Below, one piece after another: positions 54,566 to 62,970 of a stretch of 64,000 nucleotides of DNA (positions within the stretch are counted from its first letter, which is position 1; each line of letters begins with the position of its first letter). The notes beneath the pieces are model-generated. The model saw only the letters and a program-made list of their open reading frames with translations, had not been told where the DNA came from and did not search any database. The translations under genes and the position numbers were made by a program. Source of the stretch: Pseudorhodoplanes sp. (GTDB lineage Bacteria; Pseudomonadota; Alphaproteobacteria; Rhizobiales; Xanthobacteraceae); assembly GCA_022843165.1 (NCBI GenBank), contig JALHOD010000002.1:1-64000 (forward strand), written 5' to 3'.

Positions 54566-55289
54566 CAGCCTCACCATCGAGAATATCCACGCCGGCTACG
54601 GCGCCGTGCGCGTCATCGAGAATGTCTCGATGGATGTCGGCTCCGGCCAGACCGTCGTGCTGCTCGGCACCAACGGCAATGGCAAGAGCACCCTGATCAA
54701 GTGCATCATGGGCATTTGCCGTCCGACCGAGGGACGCATCATCGCCGACATCGACGGCCACAAGCACGACCTGATCGGCATGACCACGGAAGAAATCGTG
54801 GATCTTGGCATCGCGCTGGTGCCGGAGGGCCGCCGCCTGTTCCCGAAGTTGACGGTCGAGGAAAATCTGGCACTCGGGGCGTTTCGCAAGACCGCCCGTC
54901 AGCAGATGAAGTCCAATCTCGATTTCTGCTTCGAGACTTTTCCGCGCCTGGCGGAGCGCCGCAAGCAACTCGCCGGCTCGATGTCGGGCGGCGAACAGCA
55001 GATGCTGGCGTTGGCGCGCGCGCTGATGCTGGCGCCGAAAATTCTGCTGGTGGACGAGCCCTCGGTCGGGCTGTCGCCGCTGCTGGTCGGCCGCACCATC
55101 GACGCGATCAGTGACCTGAAAAAGAAGTATCAGCTTACAGTCCTGATGGCGGAGCAGAACTTTACGCAGGCCATACGCATCGCCGATTCAGGCTATGTGA
55201 TCGTGCATGGCGAAATCGCCTTCAGCGGCAAGTCCGCGGACGAACTCAACAACAACGACCTGATCCGGAAATTCTATCTCGGGCTGTGA
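54558..55289 (+). CDS. livF: Liv-type ABC ATPase (LivF)
   Basis: This 243-residue ATPase has Walker A GTNGNGKSTLIK, an intact signature MSGGEQQMLALARALM, Walker B ILLVDEPSVGLSP and H-loop-like VLMAEQNFTQA. Start codon TTG at 54558 overlaps the end of livG. It completes the operon; no binding-protein gene follows. Confidence 0.9.
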   Translation: MGNSLTIENIHAGYGAVRVIENVSMDVGSGQTVVLLGTNGNGKSTLIKCIMGICRPTEGRIIADIDGHKHDLIGMTTEEIVDLGIALVPEGRRLFPKLTVEENLALGAFRKTARQQMKSNLDFCFETFPRLAERRKQLAGSMSGGEQQMLALARALMLAPKILLVDEPSVGLSPLLVGRTIDAISDLKKKYQLTVLMAEQNFTQAIRIADSGYVIVHGEIAFSGKSADELNNNDLIRKFYLGL

Positions 55290-55294
55290 CGCCG

Positions 55295-55600
55295 CTATCG
55301 CGGCGTCGCTTCCCCGCCCTCGACCATGATGGTCTCGACCTCGCCCGCCCCGCTGCGGCGAAAGGCGGCGGCTTCGTCGTATTCGGCAGAGGTGAAGCAG
55401 GCCACGCCCTGCTCGAAGGTCGGAAACTCGATCACCACGAAACGATGGAACTTGTCCGGACCTTCCATGATCTGGAACTTGCCGCCGCGGGCGAGCACCT
55501 TGCCGCCGAATTTGGCGATGATCTCCGGCACACGGTCGGTATATTTCTTGTATTCGACAGGATCGTTGATCTTCGACCGTGCAACCCAATAGGCAGGCAT
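55295..55600 (-). CDS. DUF1330-domain protein
   Basis: This 101-residue small dimeric alpha/beta-barrel-type protein begins MPAYWVARSKINDPVEYKKYTDRVPEIIAKFGGKVLARGGKFQIMEG. It contains RFVVIEFPTFEQGVACFTSAEYDEAAAFR, all standard for DUF1330. Function is not established; the fold is shared with small monooxygenases and stress proteins. It is convergent with livF and lies just after ligA/ligB-type genes on the same strand. Confidence 0.85.
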   Translation of the reverse strand: MPAYWVARSKINDPVEYKKYTDRVPEIIAKFGGKVLARGGKFQIMEGPDKFHRFVVIEFPTFEQGVACFTSAEYDEAAAFRRSGAGEVETIMVEGGEATPR

Positions 55601-55637
55601 CGCTCACTCCGGCTCGGTGGGGAATTGCGCCAGGCGC

Positions 55638-55916
55638 CTACTTGCTGGCGGCTGTGCGTTTCGAAGTATGAATGCGATCGTAATAGATTTCCGGCGTCAG
55701 GCCCAGCAATTCGAACCGGCACAGATAACCCATCAGGAACGCGTTCACCCCCATATCATAGAGCCTGCCGATATCGGCGGACAATAGCGCGCTCCGCTCA
55801 TCCTCGGTCAGGTTGTATTTGGCGACAGCAGCGGCCGGGTCGCTTTTCATCTGCGCGCGAAAGGCATGATCCCGCAGGGTTTCGCGGAACAGATAATTGA
55901 GAGCGTAGACCGACAT
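55638..55916 (-). CDS. LigA-like small subunit of a class III extradiol dioxygenase
   Basis: This 92-residue helical protein is of the protocatechuate 4,5-dioxygenase alpha-subunit family: ALNYLFRETLRDHAFRAQMKSDPAAAVAKYNLTEDERSALLSADIGRLYDMGVNAFLMGYL. It would cap the active site of the large subunit encoded directly upstream, separated by 2 bp. The short chain matches LigA-type subunits. Confidence 0.87.
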   Translation of the reverse strand: MSVYALNYLFRETLRDHAFRAQMKSDPAAAVAKYNLTEDERSALLSADIGRLYDMGVNAFLMGYLCRFELLGLTPEIYYDRIHTSKRTAASK

Positions 55917-55918
55917 GC

Positions 55919-56749
55919 TCAATTCCCCTTCCACGCGCCGTAAGCGTGACCATGCGCCATTTCCGGCGCGATAAATTCGGGCACCTTGTTGTCGATGGTG
56001 CCGAGCATGGCGATCACGTTGAGCAATTCGCCGCCGGCGCTGCCTGCCGCCAGCATGCGCTTTTCCGTGGCCGCCTCGATCAGGGCGTCGATCTGGTCGT
56101 TTTCCAGATAGCGGCAGACTTGCGTGACCCATTCCGGCGCCGGCACGCCGTCGGAGGTGCCGCGCTTGATTTTCGGCCCCCAAACTTCGAGGGAAAAGCT
56201 CCCCGTTCCAACAATGGCAACCCGCAAGGGCTCTTTCCAAGACTCGATGGACAGCCGCACTTGCCGGCCCAGTTCGAAACAGCGTCGGGCCGAGGGCAGC
56301 GGCGGAACATGGCCGCTGATAAAAATCGGGATGGTCGGCATTCTGAAATCCGGCGTCAGGAAATAGAGCGGCACCGCGACCGAATGATCGACGGAGAAAT
56401 CCTGTACCAGCGCCAGATCGAAGCCGGCATCGACGCCCTGGCGGCGGATATGCGCCGCAAGCCCGGCATGTGACGGAATGGTATGGACCTTCATGCCGCC
56501 GCGCGGCTCGTCATTCGGGCCGGTGAAATGATCGGTCACGCCGACCGCAAAGATCGGCAGATTGTCGAAAAAGAATGTATTGAGATGATCGGTGTCGAAA
56601 ATGACGACGAGATCCGGCCGTGCCGCATCGAACCGCTTCTTGATCTCGGCAAAAAGCCGCGCGGTCTGGCAATCCGACCCCTCGGTTTCCACGCGCCAGG
56701 GAAAGAACGGCGTGTGCGGGGCAGCGAAGGCGCCGACGATCTGTGCCAT
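55919..56749 (-). CDS. LigB-like class III extradiol dioxygenase catalytic subunit with altered active site
   Basis: This 276-residue member of the LigB superfamily keeps Fe(II) ligands by position: His12 (AAPHTPFF), His55 (FDTDHLNTFF) and Glu241 (AGSAGGELLNV). His122 (VDHSVAV) is also conserved. In LigB the acid/base His195 sits in GTGGxSHQL. Here the equivalent reads GTGSFSLEV, so that His is a Leu. It therefore either has an unusual substrate or mechanism, or acts as a hydrolase or decarboxylase-like relative. It forms an operon with the LigA-like gene. Confidence 0.85.
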   Translation of the reverse strand: MAQIVGAFAAPHTPFFPWRVETEGSDCQTARLFAEIKKRFDAARPDLVVIFDTDHLNTFFFDNLPIFAVGVTDHFTGPNDEPRGGMKVHTIPSHAGLAAHIRRQGVDAGFDLALVQDFSVDHSVAVPLYFLTPDFRMPTIPIFISGHVPPLPSARRCFELGRQVRLSIESWKEPLRVAIVGTGSFSLEVWGPKIKRGTSDGVPAPEWVTQVCRYLENDQIDALIEAATEKRMLAAGSAGGELLNVIAMLGTIDNKVPEFIAPEMAHGHAYGAWKGN

Positions 56750-56872
56750 CTATCAACCTCACATTTTCGACTGACAGATAGGCAATCGACGGCAATGCGG
56801 TCAATATTAGCATAGTGCGGACGGTCACATATCGATGTTACGCGCCGTCCGAATCGCCATCCGGGGAACTTC

Positions 56873-57646
56873 ATGCCGCGCAAGCTCATCGACATCTCTG
56901 TTCCGCTCGAAAATACGGTCTTCGCCGATCCGCCGGGTTACGGTCCAAGTATCGAATATCTGGATCATCGCCAGACCGCACCTGACCTGTTGAAGTTCTT
57001 TCCGGGCCTCCGGGAACAAGACCTGCCGGACGGCGAAGGCTGGGCGTTCGAATGGATTCGCCTGTCTACTCATTGCACAACGCATCTCGATGCGCCGTGG
57101 CATTTTGCCTCCACCATGAACGGCGGCCAGCGCGCCATCACCATCGACGAGGTTCCGCTGGAATGGTGCCTCAGTCCCGGCGTTAAGCTCGATTTTCGGC
57201 ATTTTCCGGATGGCTATGTGGTGACCGCCGCAGATGTCGAAGCCGAACTCAAACGCATCGGCCATAAACTTTCACCATTTGAAATCGTGGTGGTAAACAC
57301 CGCGGCGGGCGCCGCCTACGGCCAACCGGACTACGTGTCTCGCGGGTGCGGCATGGGCCGTGAGGCCACGCTCTATCTGCTGGAGCGCGGCGTGCGCGTG
57401 ACCGGGACGGACGGCTGGAGCTGGGACGCGCCGTTTGTCCATACCAAGGAGAAATACGCTGCCACCGGCGACAAGAGCCTGATCTGGGAAGGCCACAAGG
57501 CCGGGCGCGAGATCGGCTATTGTCACATCGAGAAGCTGCACAATCTCGAGCAGCTTCCCGCCACTGGTTTCACCATCAGCTGCTTTCCGGTGAAGGTGCG
57601 CGGCGGTTCCGCCGGCTGGACCCGCGCCGTGGCGATCCTCGATTGA
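56873..57646 (+). CDS. cyclase-family metal-dependent hydrolase (short form)
   Basis: This 257-residue member of the kynurenine-formamidase/cyclase family has the metal motif [14 protein letters not shown] (His67, His71, Asp73, His77), a clean HxxTHxDxxxH. The start [21 protein letters not shown] is also typical. It differs from the 317-residue cyclase at 43632 in length and motif, so they belong to different subfamilies. Divergent from ligB-like, it probably hydrolyses an amide or lactone intermediate. Confidence 0.87.
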   Translation: MPRKLIDISVPLENTVFADPPGYGPSIEYLDHRQTAPDLLKFFPGLREQDLPDGEGWAFEWIRLSTHCTTHLDAPWHFASTMNGGQRAITIDEVPLEWCLSPGVKLDFRHFPDGYVVTAADVEAELKRIGHKLSPFEIVVVNTAAGAAYGQPDYVSRGCGMGREATLYLLERGVRVTGTDGWSWDAPFVHTKEKYAATGDKSLIWEGHKAGREIGYCHIEKLHNLEQLPATGFTISCFPVKVRGGSAGWTRAVAILD

Positions 57647-57736
57647 TGCTCGACGCCTCCATGTCGAGCGGTTAGGCTTCCCACCATAAAAATGGCGGTC
57701 ACATGAATGACCGCCTCTTTCAAGGGAGAGCAGCTC

Positions 57737-58717
57737 ATGGACAGACGCCAATTCGTCGCGGGGTCCGCCGCGGCCGCCGCAACACTGACAGTTCAGCCTT
57801 CATTCGGACAGGACGCCTATCCGTCGCGTCCCGTCACCTTGATCAATCCGTTCCCGCCCGGCGGCGCGGTGGACGTCGTCGCCCGCCCGCTCGCGTCGGT
57901 TCTGGAACCGATCATCAAGCAACCGGCCGTGATCGAAACAAAAGCCGGCGCCGCTGGCGCGGTTGGTGCGCAGTTTGCCGCCAATGCCAAGCCGGACGGC
58001 TATACGATGCTGATGCACATCGTCTCGATTTCGGGCTTTGCCGAAGTCGACAAGCTGTTCGGCCGGCAGCCGAAATTTACTCGCGACGCCTTCATTCCAA
58101 TCGCACGTTTCATCGCCGACCCAATGGTGCTGGTAGTCAATGACCAGCAGCCCTACAAGTCACTCAAGGATCTGATCGACGACGCAAAGAAAAATCCTGA
58201 CAAGCTGATTTTCAGTTCGTCGGGACTTTACGGCGCCCTACATCTTCCGATCGCGCTGTTCAACAAGGCCGCCGGCATCCAGATGAAGCATCTGCCAACA
58301 AATGGCGGCGGACCGGCCTTGACGGCGATCCTCGGCAACAATTCGCAGGTGCTTGTCTCCTCGATCGCCGCGGCCAGCGCTCAGATGAAGGCCGGCAAGC
58401 TGCGACCGCTCGCCTGTTTCGGCGACAAGCGCGCACCAGCGGTGCCCGATGTCCCCACGCTGAAAGAACTCGGCTACAATATCGAGTTCTATCTCTGGGT
58501 CGGGCTGTTTGCGCCAAAAGGCACCCCGGACAATGTCGTCGCATTCTGGCGGGACGCCTCCAAGAAGGCGGCCTCGGCGGAACAATTCGTCGCGGCGATG
58601 AAAAATCTGGGTCAGGACGTCGCCTACCAGGACCAGCCTGAATTCAAGGCGTTCTGGGACGCCGACGCCAAACGGGTTGAATCCGCCGTGCAGTCGATCG
58701 GAAAGGTCGAGGGATAA
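57737..58717 (+). CDS. tctC: TctC/Bug-type periplasmic binding protein with Tat-like signal
   Basis: This 326-residue protein starts MDRRQFVAGSAAAAATLTVQPSFGQ after an AGGGAGAG ribosome-binding site. The DRRQF followed by a mild hydrophobic region fits a Tat signal. The mature Bug fold shows YPSRPVTLINPFPPGGAVDVVARPLA and PDGYTMLMHI. It is the binding protein of the tripartite transporter encoded next (tctB, tctA) and probably binds an aromatic or dicarboxylic acid. Confidence 0.9.
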   Translation: MDRRQFVAGSAAAAATLTVQPSFGQDAYPSRPVTLINPFPPGGAVDVVARPLASVLEPIIKQPAVIETKAGAAGAVGAQFAANAKPDGYTMLMHIVSISGFAEVDKLFGRQPKFTRDAFIPIARFIADPMVLVVNDQQPYKSLKDLIDDAKKNPDKLIFSSSGLYGALHLPIALFNKAAGIQMKHLPTNGGGPALTAILGNNSQVLVSSIAAASAQMKAGKLRPLACFGDKRAPAVPDVPTLKELGYNIEFYLWVGLFAPKGTPDNVVAFWRDASKKAASAEQFVAAMKNLGQDVAYQDQPEFKAFWDADAKRVESAVQSIGKVEG

Positions 58718-58719
58718 CG

Positions 58720-59190
58720 GTGTCAGGGCCCGGAAAATCGGCCGCGATATTGCGGGCGGATCACATTGCCGGGGGCGTGTTCATTGCCCTCGGCATTGCC
58801 GTCTTCATCCTCGGCTGGAATCTGCCGTTTGGACGACTGTCGGCGCCGGGTGCCGGCATGTTGCCCAAGCTCACGGCCGGGCTGCTGATCCTGTTTGCCG
58901 TCATCATCGTGGCGACCGGCGCCGCCAGCGAGAAGCTATCGCAACTGCCATGGAGCGACTGGATCCATGCCGCGTTGGTAACCGGCATTACCGCTGCCGC
59001 AGTGTCGCTTTACACTACGCTCGGCTTCCTGATCACCATGTCGCTCCTGATCTTCACATTGCTTGTGTTGGTGGAGCGCAAGAACATCGTCGGCTCCGCG
59101 GCCTATGCCGCAGCCCTCACCCTTTTCGCCTATTGGCTGTTCGCAATTGCGCTCAAGGCGCCGCTCGAACGCGGCCTATTGTGGTTCTGA
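58720..59190 (+). CDS. tctB: tripartite tricarboxylate transporter small membrane subunit (TctB)
   Basis: This 156-residue protein has four transmembrane helices (HIAGGVFIALGIAVFILGWNLPFG first, WLFAIALKAPLERGLLWF last). The GAGMLPKLTAGLLILFAVI segment is typical of TctB. GTG start 58720 follows the tctC stop by 2 bp. Confidence 0.88.
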   Translation: MSGPGKSAAILRADHIAGGVFIALGIAVFILGWNLPFGRLSAPGAGMLPKLTAGLLILFAVIIVATGAASEKLSQLPWSDWIHAALVTGITAAAVSLYTTLGFLITMSLLIFTLLVLVERKNIVGSAAYAAALTLFAYWLFAIALKAPLERGLLWF

Positions 59191-59196
59191 CCGCGC

Positions 59197-60717
59197 ATGG
59201 AAGTCCTGGACAGCCTGTTGCTCGGATTTTCAGTCGCGCTGCGGCCTGACGTTCTGTTCTACGCGTTTGTCGGCTGCCTGGTCGGAACTCTGGTGGGCAT
59301 GCTGCCCGGCATCGGACCGCTTGCGGGTGTCAGCATCCTGTTGCCGCTGACATTTGGACTCGACCCCACTAAAGCGATCGTGATGCTGGCCGGCATCTAT
59401 TACGGCTCGCAATATGGCGGCTCCACCACTTCCATCCTGCTGCGAATTCCGGGCGAAGCCGCCTCCGTCATGACCTGCATCGACGGCAACGCCATGGCTC
59501 GCAAGGGTCGCGCCGGCGCCGCGCTCTGCATCGCCGCGGTGGGCTCTTTCATTGCCGGCACTTTCGGCGTGATCATGCTGACCCTGATCGCTCCGCCGCT
59601 GGCCAATTTCGCGCTGCGGTTTGGACCGCCGGAATATACCGCGCTGCTGGTGCTGGGCCTGATCTTCCTCGCCTATATGTCGACATCGTCGCTGCCGCGC
59701 ACCTTGTTGATGGCCGCGTTCGGCCTGATGCTCGGCACAATCGGCATCGACGTGATGAGCGGACATTTCCGTTTCAGCTTCGACATCCCGGAGCTCGGCG
59801 ACGGTATCGGCATCGTGCCGGTGGCGGTCGGATTGTTTGGACTGGGAGAAATCCTGTCGACTCCCAGCCGCAACGTGAAGACCAATGTGGTGAGCCCGAA
59901 GCTGCGCGAATTGCTGCCGACGCGCACAGAATGGCGACAATCGACATGGCCGATCGCGCGCGGATCGGTGCTGGGTTTCTTCATCGGCATCATTCCAGGA
60001 TCGGCCCATATCATCTCCAGCTTCGTCTCCTATGCGTTGGAGCGGAGGCTCTCGAAACATCCGGAGGAATTCGGCAAGGGCGCGGTGGCGGGCGTGGCCG
60101 GACCGGAATCCGCCAACAATTCCGCCTCGACCGGCGCCTTCGTGCCGATGCTGGCGCTCGGCATTCCGACCGGTCCAGTGATCGCGGTGCTGATGGCCGC
60201 CCTTCTGATCCACGGCATTCCGCCCGGACCGACGCTGGTCAACGATCATCCCAAACTGTTCTGGGGCTTCGTTGCCTCGATGTATGTCGGCAACCTGATG
60301 CTGCTGGCGCTCAACCTACCGCTGGTCGGCGCCTTTGTGAGCGTCTTGCGCATTCCCTATGCCTATCTCTATCCGATGATCATCATGTTCTGCGTGATCG
60401 GCGTCTATCAGGTGAACAATTCCATCGTGGATGTCTGGATCATGCTGATCATGGGGGTGGTCGGATATGGTCTGAAGAAGTTCAACTTCGATCCCGCGCC
60501 GCTGGTACTGGGTCTCGTGATCGCGCCAATCTTCGAAATGAGTCTGCGGCAATCGCTGATCATGTCGGGCGGCAACTGGCATATCTTCCTGCAGCGACCG
60601 ATTGCTCTCGTCCTGTTGCTGATCTGCGTCGTCCTGCTGGGGCTGGCGATCTACGGCGCGGTCATCGCGCGGCGCGACTGGCGCGCGAAATTGGCCGCGG
60701 CGGAAGCCGGAGAATAA
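59197..60717 (+). CDS. tctA: tripartite tricarboxylate transporter large permease (TctA)
   Basis: This 506-residue permease has about twelve helices. TctA hallmarks are GCLVGTLVGMLPGIGPLAGVSILLPLTFGLDPTKAIVMLAGIYYGSQYGG and AGPESANNSASTGAFVPMLALGIPTGP. With tctB and tctC it makes a complete sodium- or proton-driven, high-affinity organic-acid uptake system. Confidence 0.95.
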   Translation: MEVLDSLLLGFSVALRPDVLFYAFVGCLVGTLVGMLPGIGPLAGVSILLPLTFGLDPTKAIVMLAGIYYGSQYGGSTTSILLRIPGEAASVMTCIDGNAMARKGRAGAALCIAAVGSFIAGTFGVIMLTLIAPPLANFALRFGPPEYTALLVLGLIFLAYMSTSSLPRTLLMAAFGLMLGTIGIDVMSGHFRFSFDIPELGDGIGIVPVAVGLFGLGEILSTPSRNVKTNVVSPKLRELLPTRTEWRQSTWPIARGSVLGFFIGIIPGSAHIISSFVSYALERRLSKHPEEFGKGAVAGVAGPESANNSASTGAFVPMLALGIPTGPVIAVLMAALLIHGIPPGPTLVNDHPKLFWGFVASMYVGNLMLLALNLPLVGAFVSVLRIPYAYLYPMIIMFCVIGVYQVNNSIVDVWIMLIMGVVGYGLKKFNFDPAPLVLGLVIAPIFEMSLRQSLIMSGGNWHIFLQRPIALVLLLICVVLLGLAIYGAVIARRDWRAKLAAAEAGE

Positions 60718-60723
60718 AATTGC

Positions 60724-61314
60724 TCAGCGCGACGCGGCGTAATGGGCCAGTGCCGCGATATCCGCATCCGATGCACCAAGTATGGCCGCGGTCATGGCAG
60801 TATCGGCCCCGGTGCGGCTGTCGGTGAGATAGGATTTTAGCGCATAGATCATGTAGTCGATGCGCTGCTTTGCAAGCCGCGGCATCTGCTCCTGTCCGGC
60901 CAGCGACGGCAAATGGCAGGACGCGCACCGCCGCGCCTCGGCAATCTCGGCGCCGCGATTGACCAGAGCAGGATCGACCGCCTCTTCGCTGCGCTTGGGC
61001 GGCAGTGAGGCGAAGTGCTTGGCCAGCGCCAGGATATCCTCGTCCTTTAGATCATTGACGAACGGCATCATCGCCTCGATCCGGCGCACGCCTTCGCGCA
61101 TCAATACCAGCTGGTTGATGGTGAAAAATTCCGGCTGGCCGGCAAGCGAAGGAACCTTCTCGATCTGCGAATTGCCGTCTTCGCCGTGGCAGCCACCGCA
61201 TTGCTGGATACGTTCGGTCAGCGGAAGATTCTGCGCAACGGCCGCGCTGCTGAGAATCAGGACGGCCGCCAACCCCACAGCCGACGGCCGCCATTGTCGC
61301 TTCAGTCCATTCAT
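60724..61314 (-). CDS. diheme cytochrome c (c4-like)
   Basis: This 196-residue periplasmic protein has a signal peptide (MNGLKRQWRPSAVGLAAVLILSSAAVAQ). Two heme-binding motifs are CGGCHGEDG and CASCHLPS, with probable axial Met ligands in MPFVN and MPRLA contexts. Two-domain c4-type cytochromes pass electrons to terminal oxidases. It sits directly downstream of the sugar-dehydrogenase-like gene on the same strand and is likely its electron acceptor. Confidence 0.9.
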   Translation of the reverse strand: MNGLKRQWRPSAVGLAAVLILSSAAVAQNLPLTERIQQCGGCHGEDGNSQIEKVPSLAGQPEFFTINQLVLMREGVRRIEAMMPFVNDLKDEDILALAKHFASLPPKRSEEAVDPALVNRGAEIAEARRCASCHLPSLAGQEQMPRLAKQRIDYMIYALKSYLTDSRTGADTAMTAAILGASDADIAALAHYAASR

Positions 61315-61330
61315 TCGTCCGGCGCGGTCC

Positions 61331-62578
61331 CTATTTCTTTCCGGAATAGGAGATGCGGTAGATGGCGCCGTTCTGCTCGTCGGAGACGAGCATCGAACCG
61401 TCCTTCATCTGCAAGAGATAAGTGGGACGGCCGTAGAACTCATTCTTCTTCTGATCGAGCAAGCCGGTGAGGAAAGGCTCGATCTTGGCCTTTCCGTCCG
61501 ACGTTCTGGCCAGCACGACGTCATAGCCGTACTTGTCAGCCTTGTTCCATGACCCGCGCCGCGCGATGAAGGCGACGTTCTGATAGGCCTTCGGGAACAT
61601 CTCGCCGGTATAGAACTTGATGCCCATGCCCGCGGAATGCGGTCCGGTGAGTGCCGCCGGCATCACCACGCCGGCACATGGACTCGGCCTCTTCACATCA
61701 GGATCGGGAATGCCGTTTGCGTGGCAATAGGGGAAGCCGTAATTCGCGCCTTCCTGACCCTTGGCGACGCGATTGAGTTCATCTTCCGGTCCAGCATCGC
61801 CGGCCCAGTCGCGGCCATTGTCGGTGAACCACAATTCTTTGGTCACGGGGTGCCAGTCGAAGCCGACGGTGTTGCGCACACCGCGCGCGACGATCTCCAT
61901 GCCCGAGCCATCCGCGTTGTAGCGGCGGATCTGTCCGTGCACACCGGGATTGATCTCGCAGATGTTACAATTGGCGCCGACCTGGATGTAGAGCTTTCCA
62001 TCCGGACCGAAGTCCGCATATTTCCAGTTGTGATGAATTTCCGGCGGCAGGTTGAATTCCTTGGTCAGTTCGACCGGATCGCCTGGATTGTCCAGCTTGT
62101 CCTCGATGTTGTCGTAACGCAGCACCCGGTTGATCGCGAGCACGTAGAGCGCGCCGTCCTTGCCTATGGCGAGACCGTTCGGCTGCGTCAGGCCCTGCGC
62201 AATGATCTTGACCTCGCGCTTGCCGTTCTTGTCGGTGATCGCATAGACGCGGCCGATGATGCGGGATCCCATGAAAACGGTTCCTTTCGGCCCCATCACC
62301 ATGGTGCGGCCCCCGGGATGACCATGCGACCAGATCTCGGCCTTGAAACCGGCCGGCAGCTTCAACTTGTCGATCGGGATCTTCTCGGCCGGCGTCGCCA
62401 GCGACGGCGTCGCATGCGGTTTGAGATTACCGTCCTGCTTGCTGGCCTTGGGATTGGATTTGTCGAGCGGGCTCAGTCCGGGCGGCTGTTGGGCGAAAAC
62501 GGCCGAAGAAGCCAAAATCAACGATCCGACAGCCCCTGCAAGCAGCGTTGTCCGCCCGGCCGAAAAACGGTGGGTCAT
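61331..62578 (-). CDS. PQQ-dependent sorbosone/sugar dehydrogenase-like protein
   Basis: This 415-residue secreted protein starts MTHRFSAGRTTLLAGAVG after a GGGAGGA ribosome-binding site, with signal peptide to about residue 30. The beta-propeller shows LAIGKDGALYVLAINRVLRYDNIED, NTVGFDWHPVTKELWFTDNGRDW and RRGSWNKADKYGYDVV, typical of the sorbosone-dehydrogenase family (PQQ at a propeller). It would oxidise a sugar, lactone or aldehyde in the periplasm and feed cytochrome c. Confidence 0.87.
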   Translation of the reverse strand: MTHRFSAGRTTLLAGAVGSLILASSAVFAQQPPGLSPLDKSNPKASKQDGNLKPHATPSLATPAEKIPIDKLKLPAGFKAEIWSHGHPGGRTMVMGPKGTVFMGSRIIGRVYAITDKNGKREVKIIAQGLTQPNGLAIGKDGALYVLAINRVLRYDNIEDKLDNPGDPVELTKEFNLPPEIHHNWKYADFGPDGKLYIQVGANCNICEINPGVHGQIRRYNADGSGMEIVARGVRNTVGFDWHPVTKELWFTDNGRDWAGDAGPEDELNRVAKGQEGANYGFPYCHANGIPDPDVKRPSPCAGVVMPAALTGPHSAGMGIKFYTGEMFPKAYQNVAFIARRGSWNKADKYGYDVVLARTSDGKAKIEPFLTGLLDQKKNEFYGRPTYLLQMKDGSMLVSDEQNGAIYRISYSGKK

Positions 62579-62970
62579 AGGAAGTCCTCCCTGATGCGGG
62601 CGGTCATTCTCCAAAGCCGTCGCCACGGTCCGCTGGAACGACGATGGGCGCGCGCCCGTCTCAACCAGTGTGGCATTTTTTGCGTCCAACGCAATCCGGC
62701 TGCCATAACGAAATTCCGTTCGCCACAGCACCGGTCAAAGTCGGCGCAGATGCTTGGCGGCCATTCGATACGAACCCAGGCCAAGCGCCCGGTCCCGGGG
62801 CATGGCTGCGGGGATAGACGGACCCACTACAGTGTGGGCCGATTTCTGCAGTTTATGCAGCGGGACAAGCTGTGCTATTGACCCCTGACCGCCGCCACCG
62901 GTTAAAGTCGCTCCAGACTGGCGCTGACTAATGCTGCGCTGCACGCGCGCAAGGAATTTGGGAGAAAACA
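62579..62970. other. divergent intergenic region before the intradiol dioxygenase
   Basis: There is no gene in these 392 bp. Two inverted repeats, CCCAC-TACAGT-GTGGG (62823-62838) and CTGCA-GTTTA-TGCAG (62846-62860), stand side by side. They lie 111-148 bp upstream of the dioxygenase start and are candidate operators. Confidence 0.4.
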
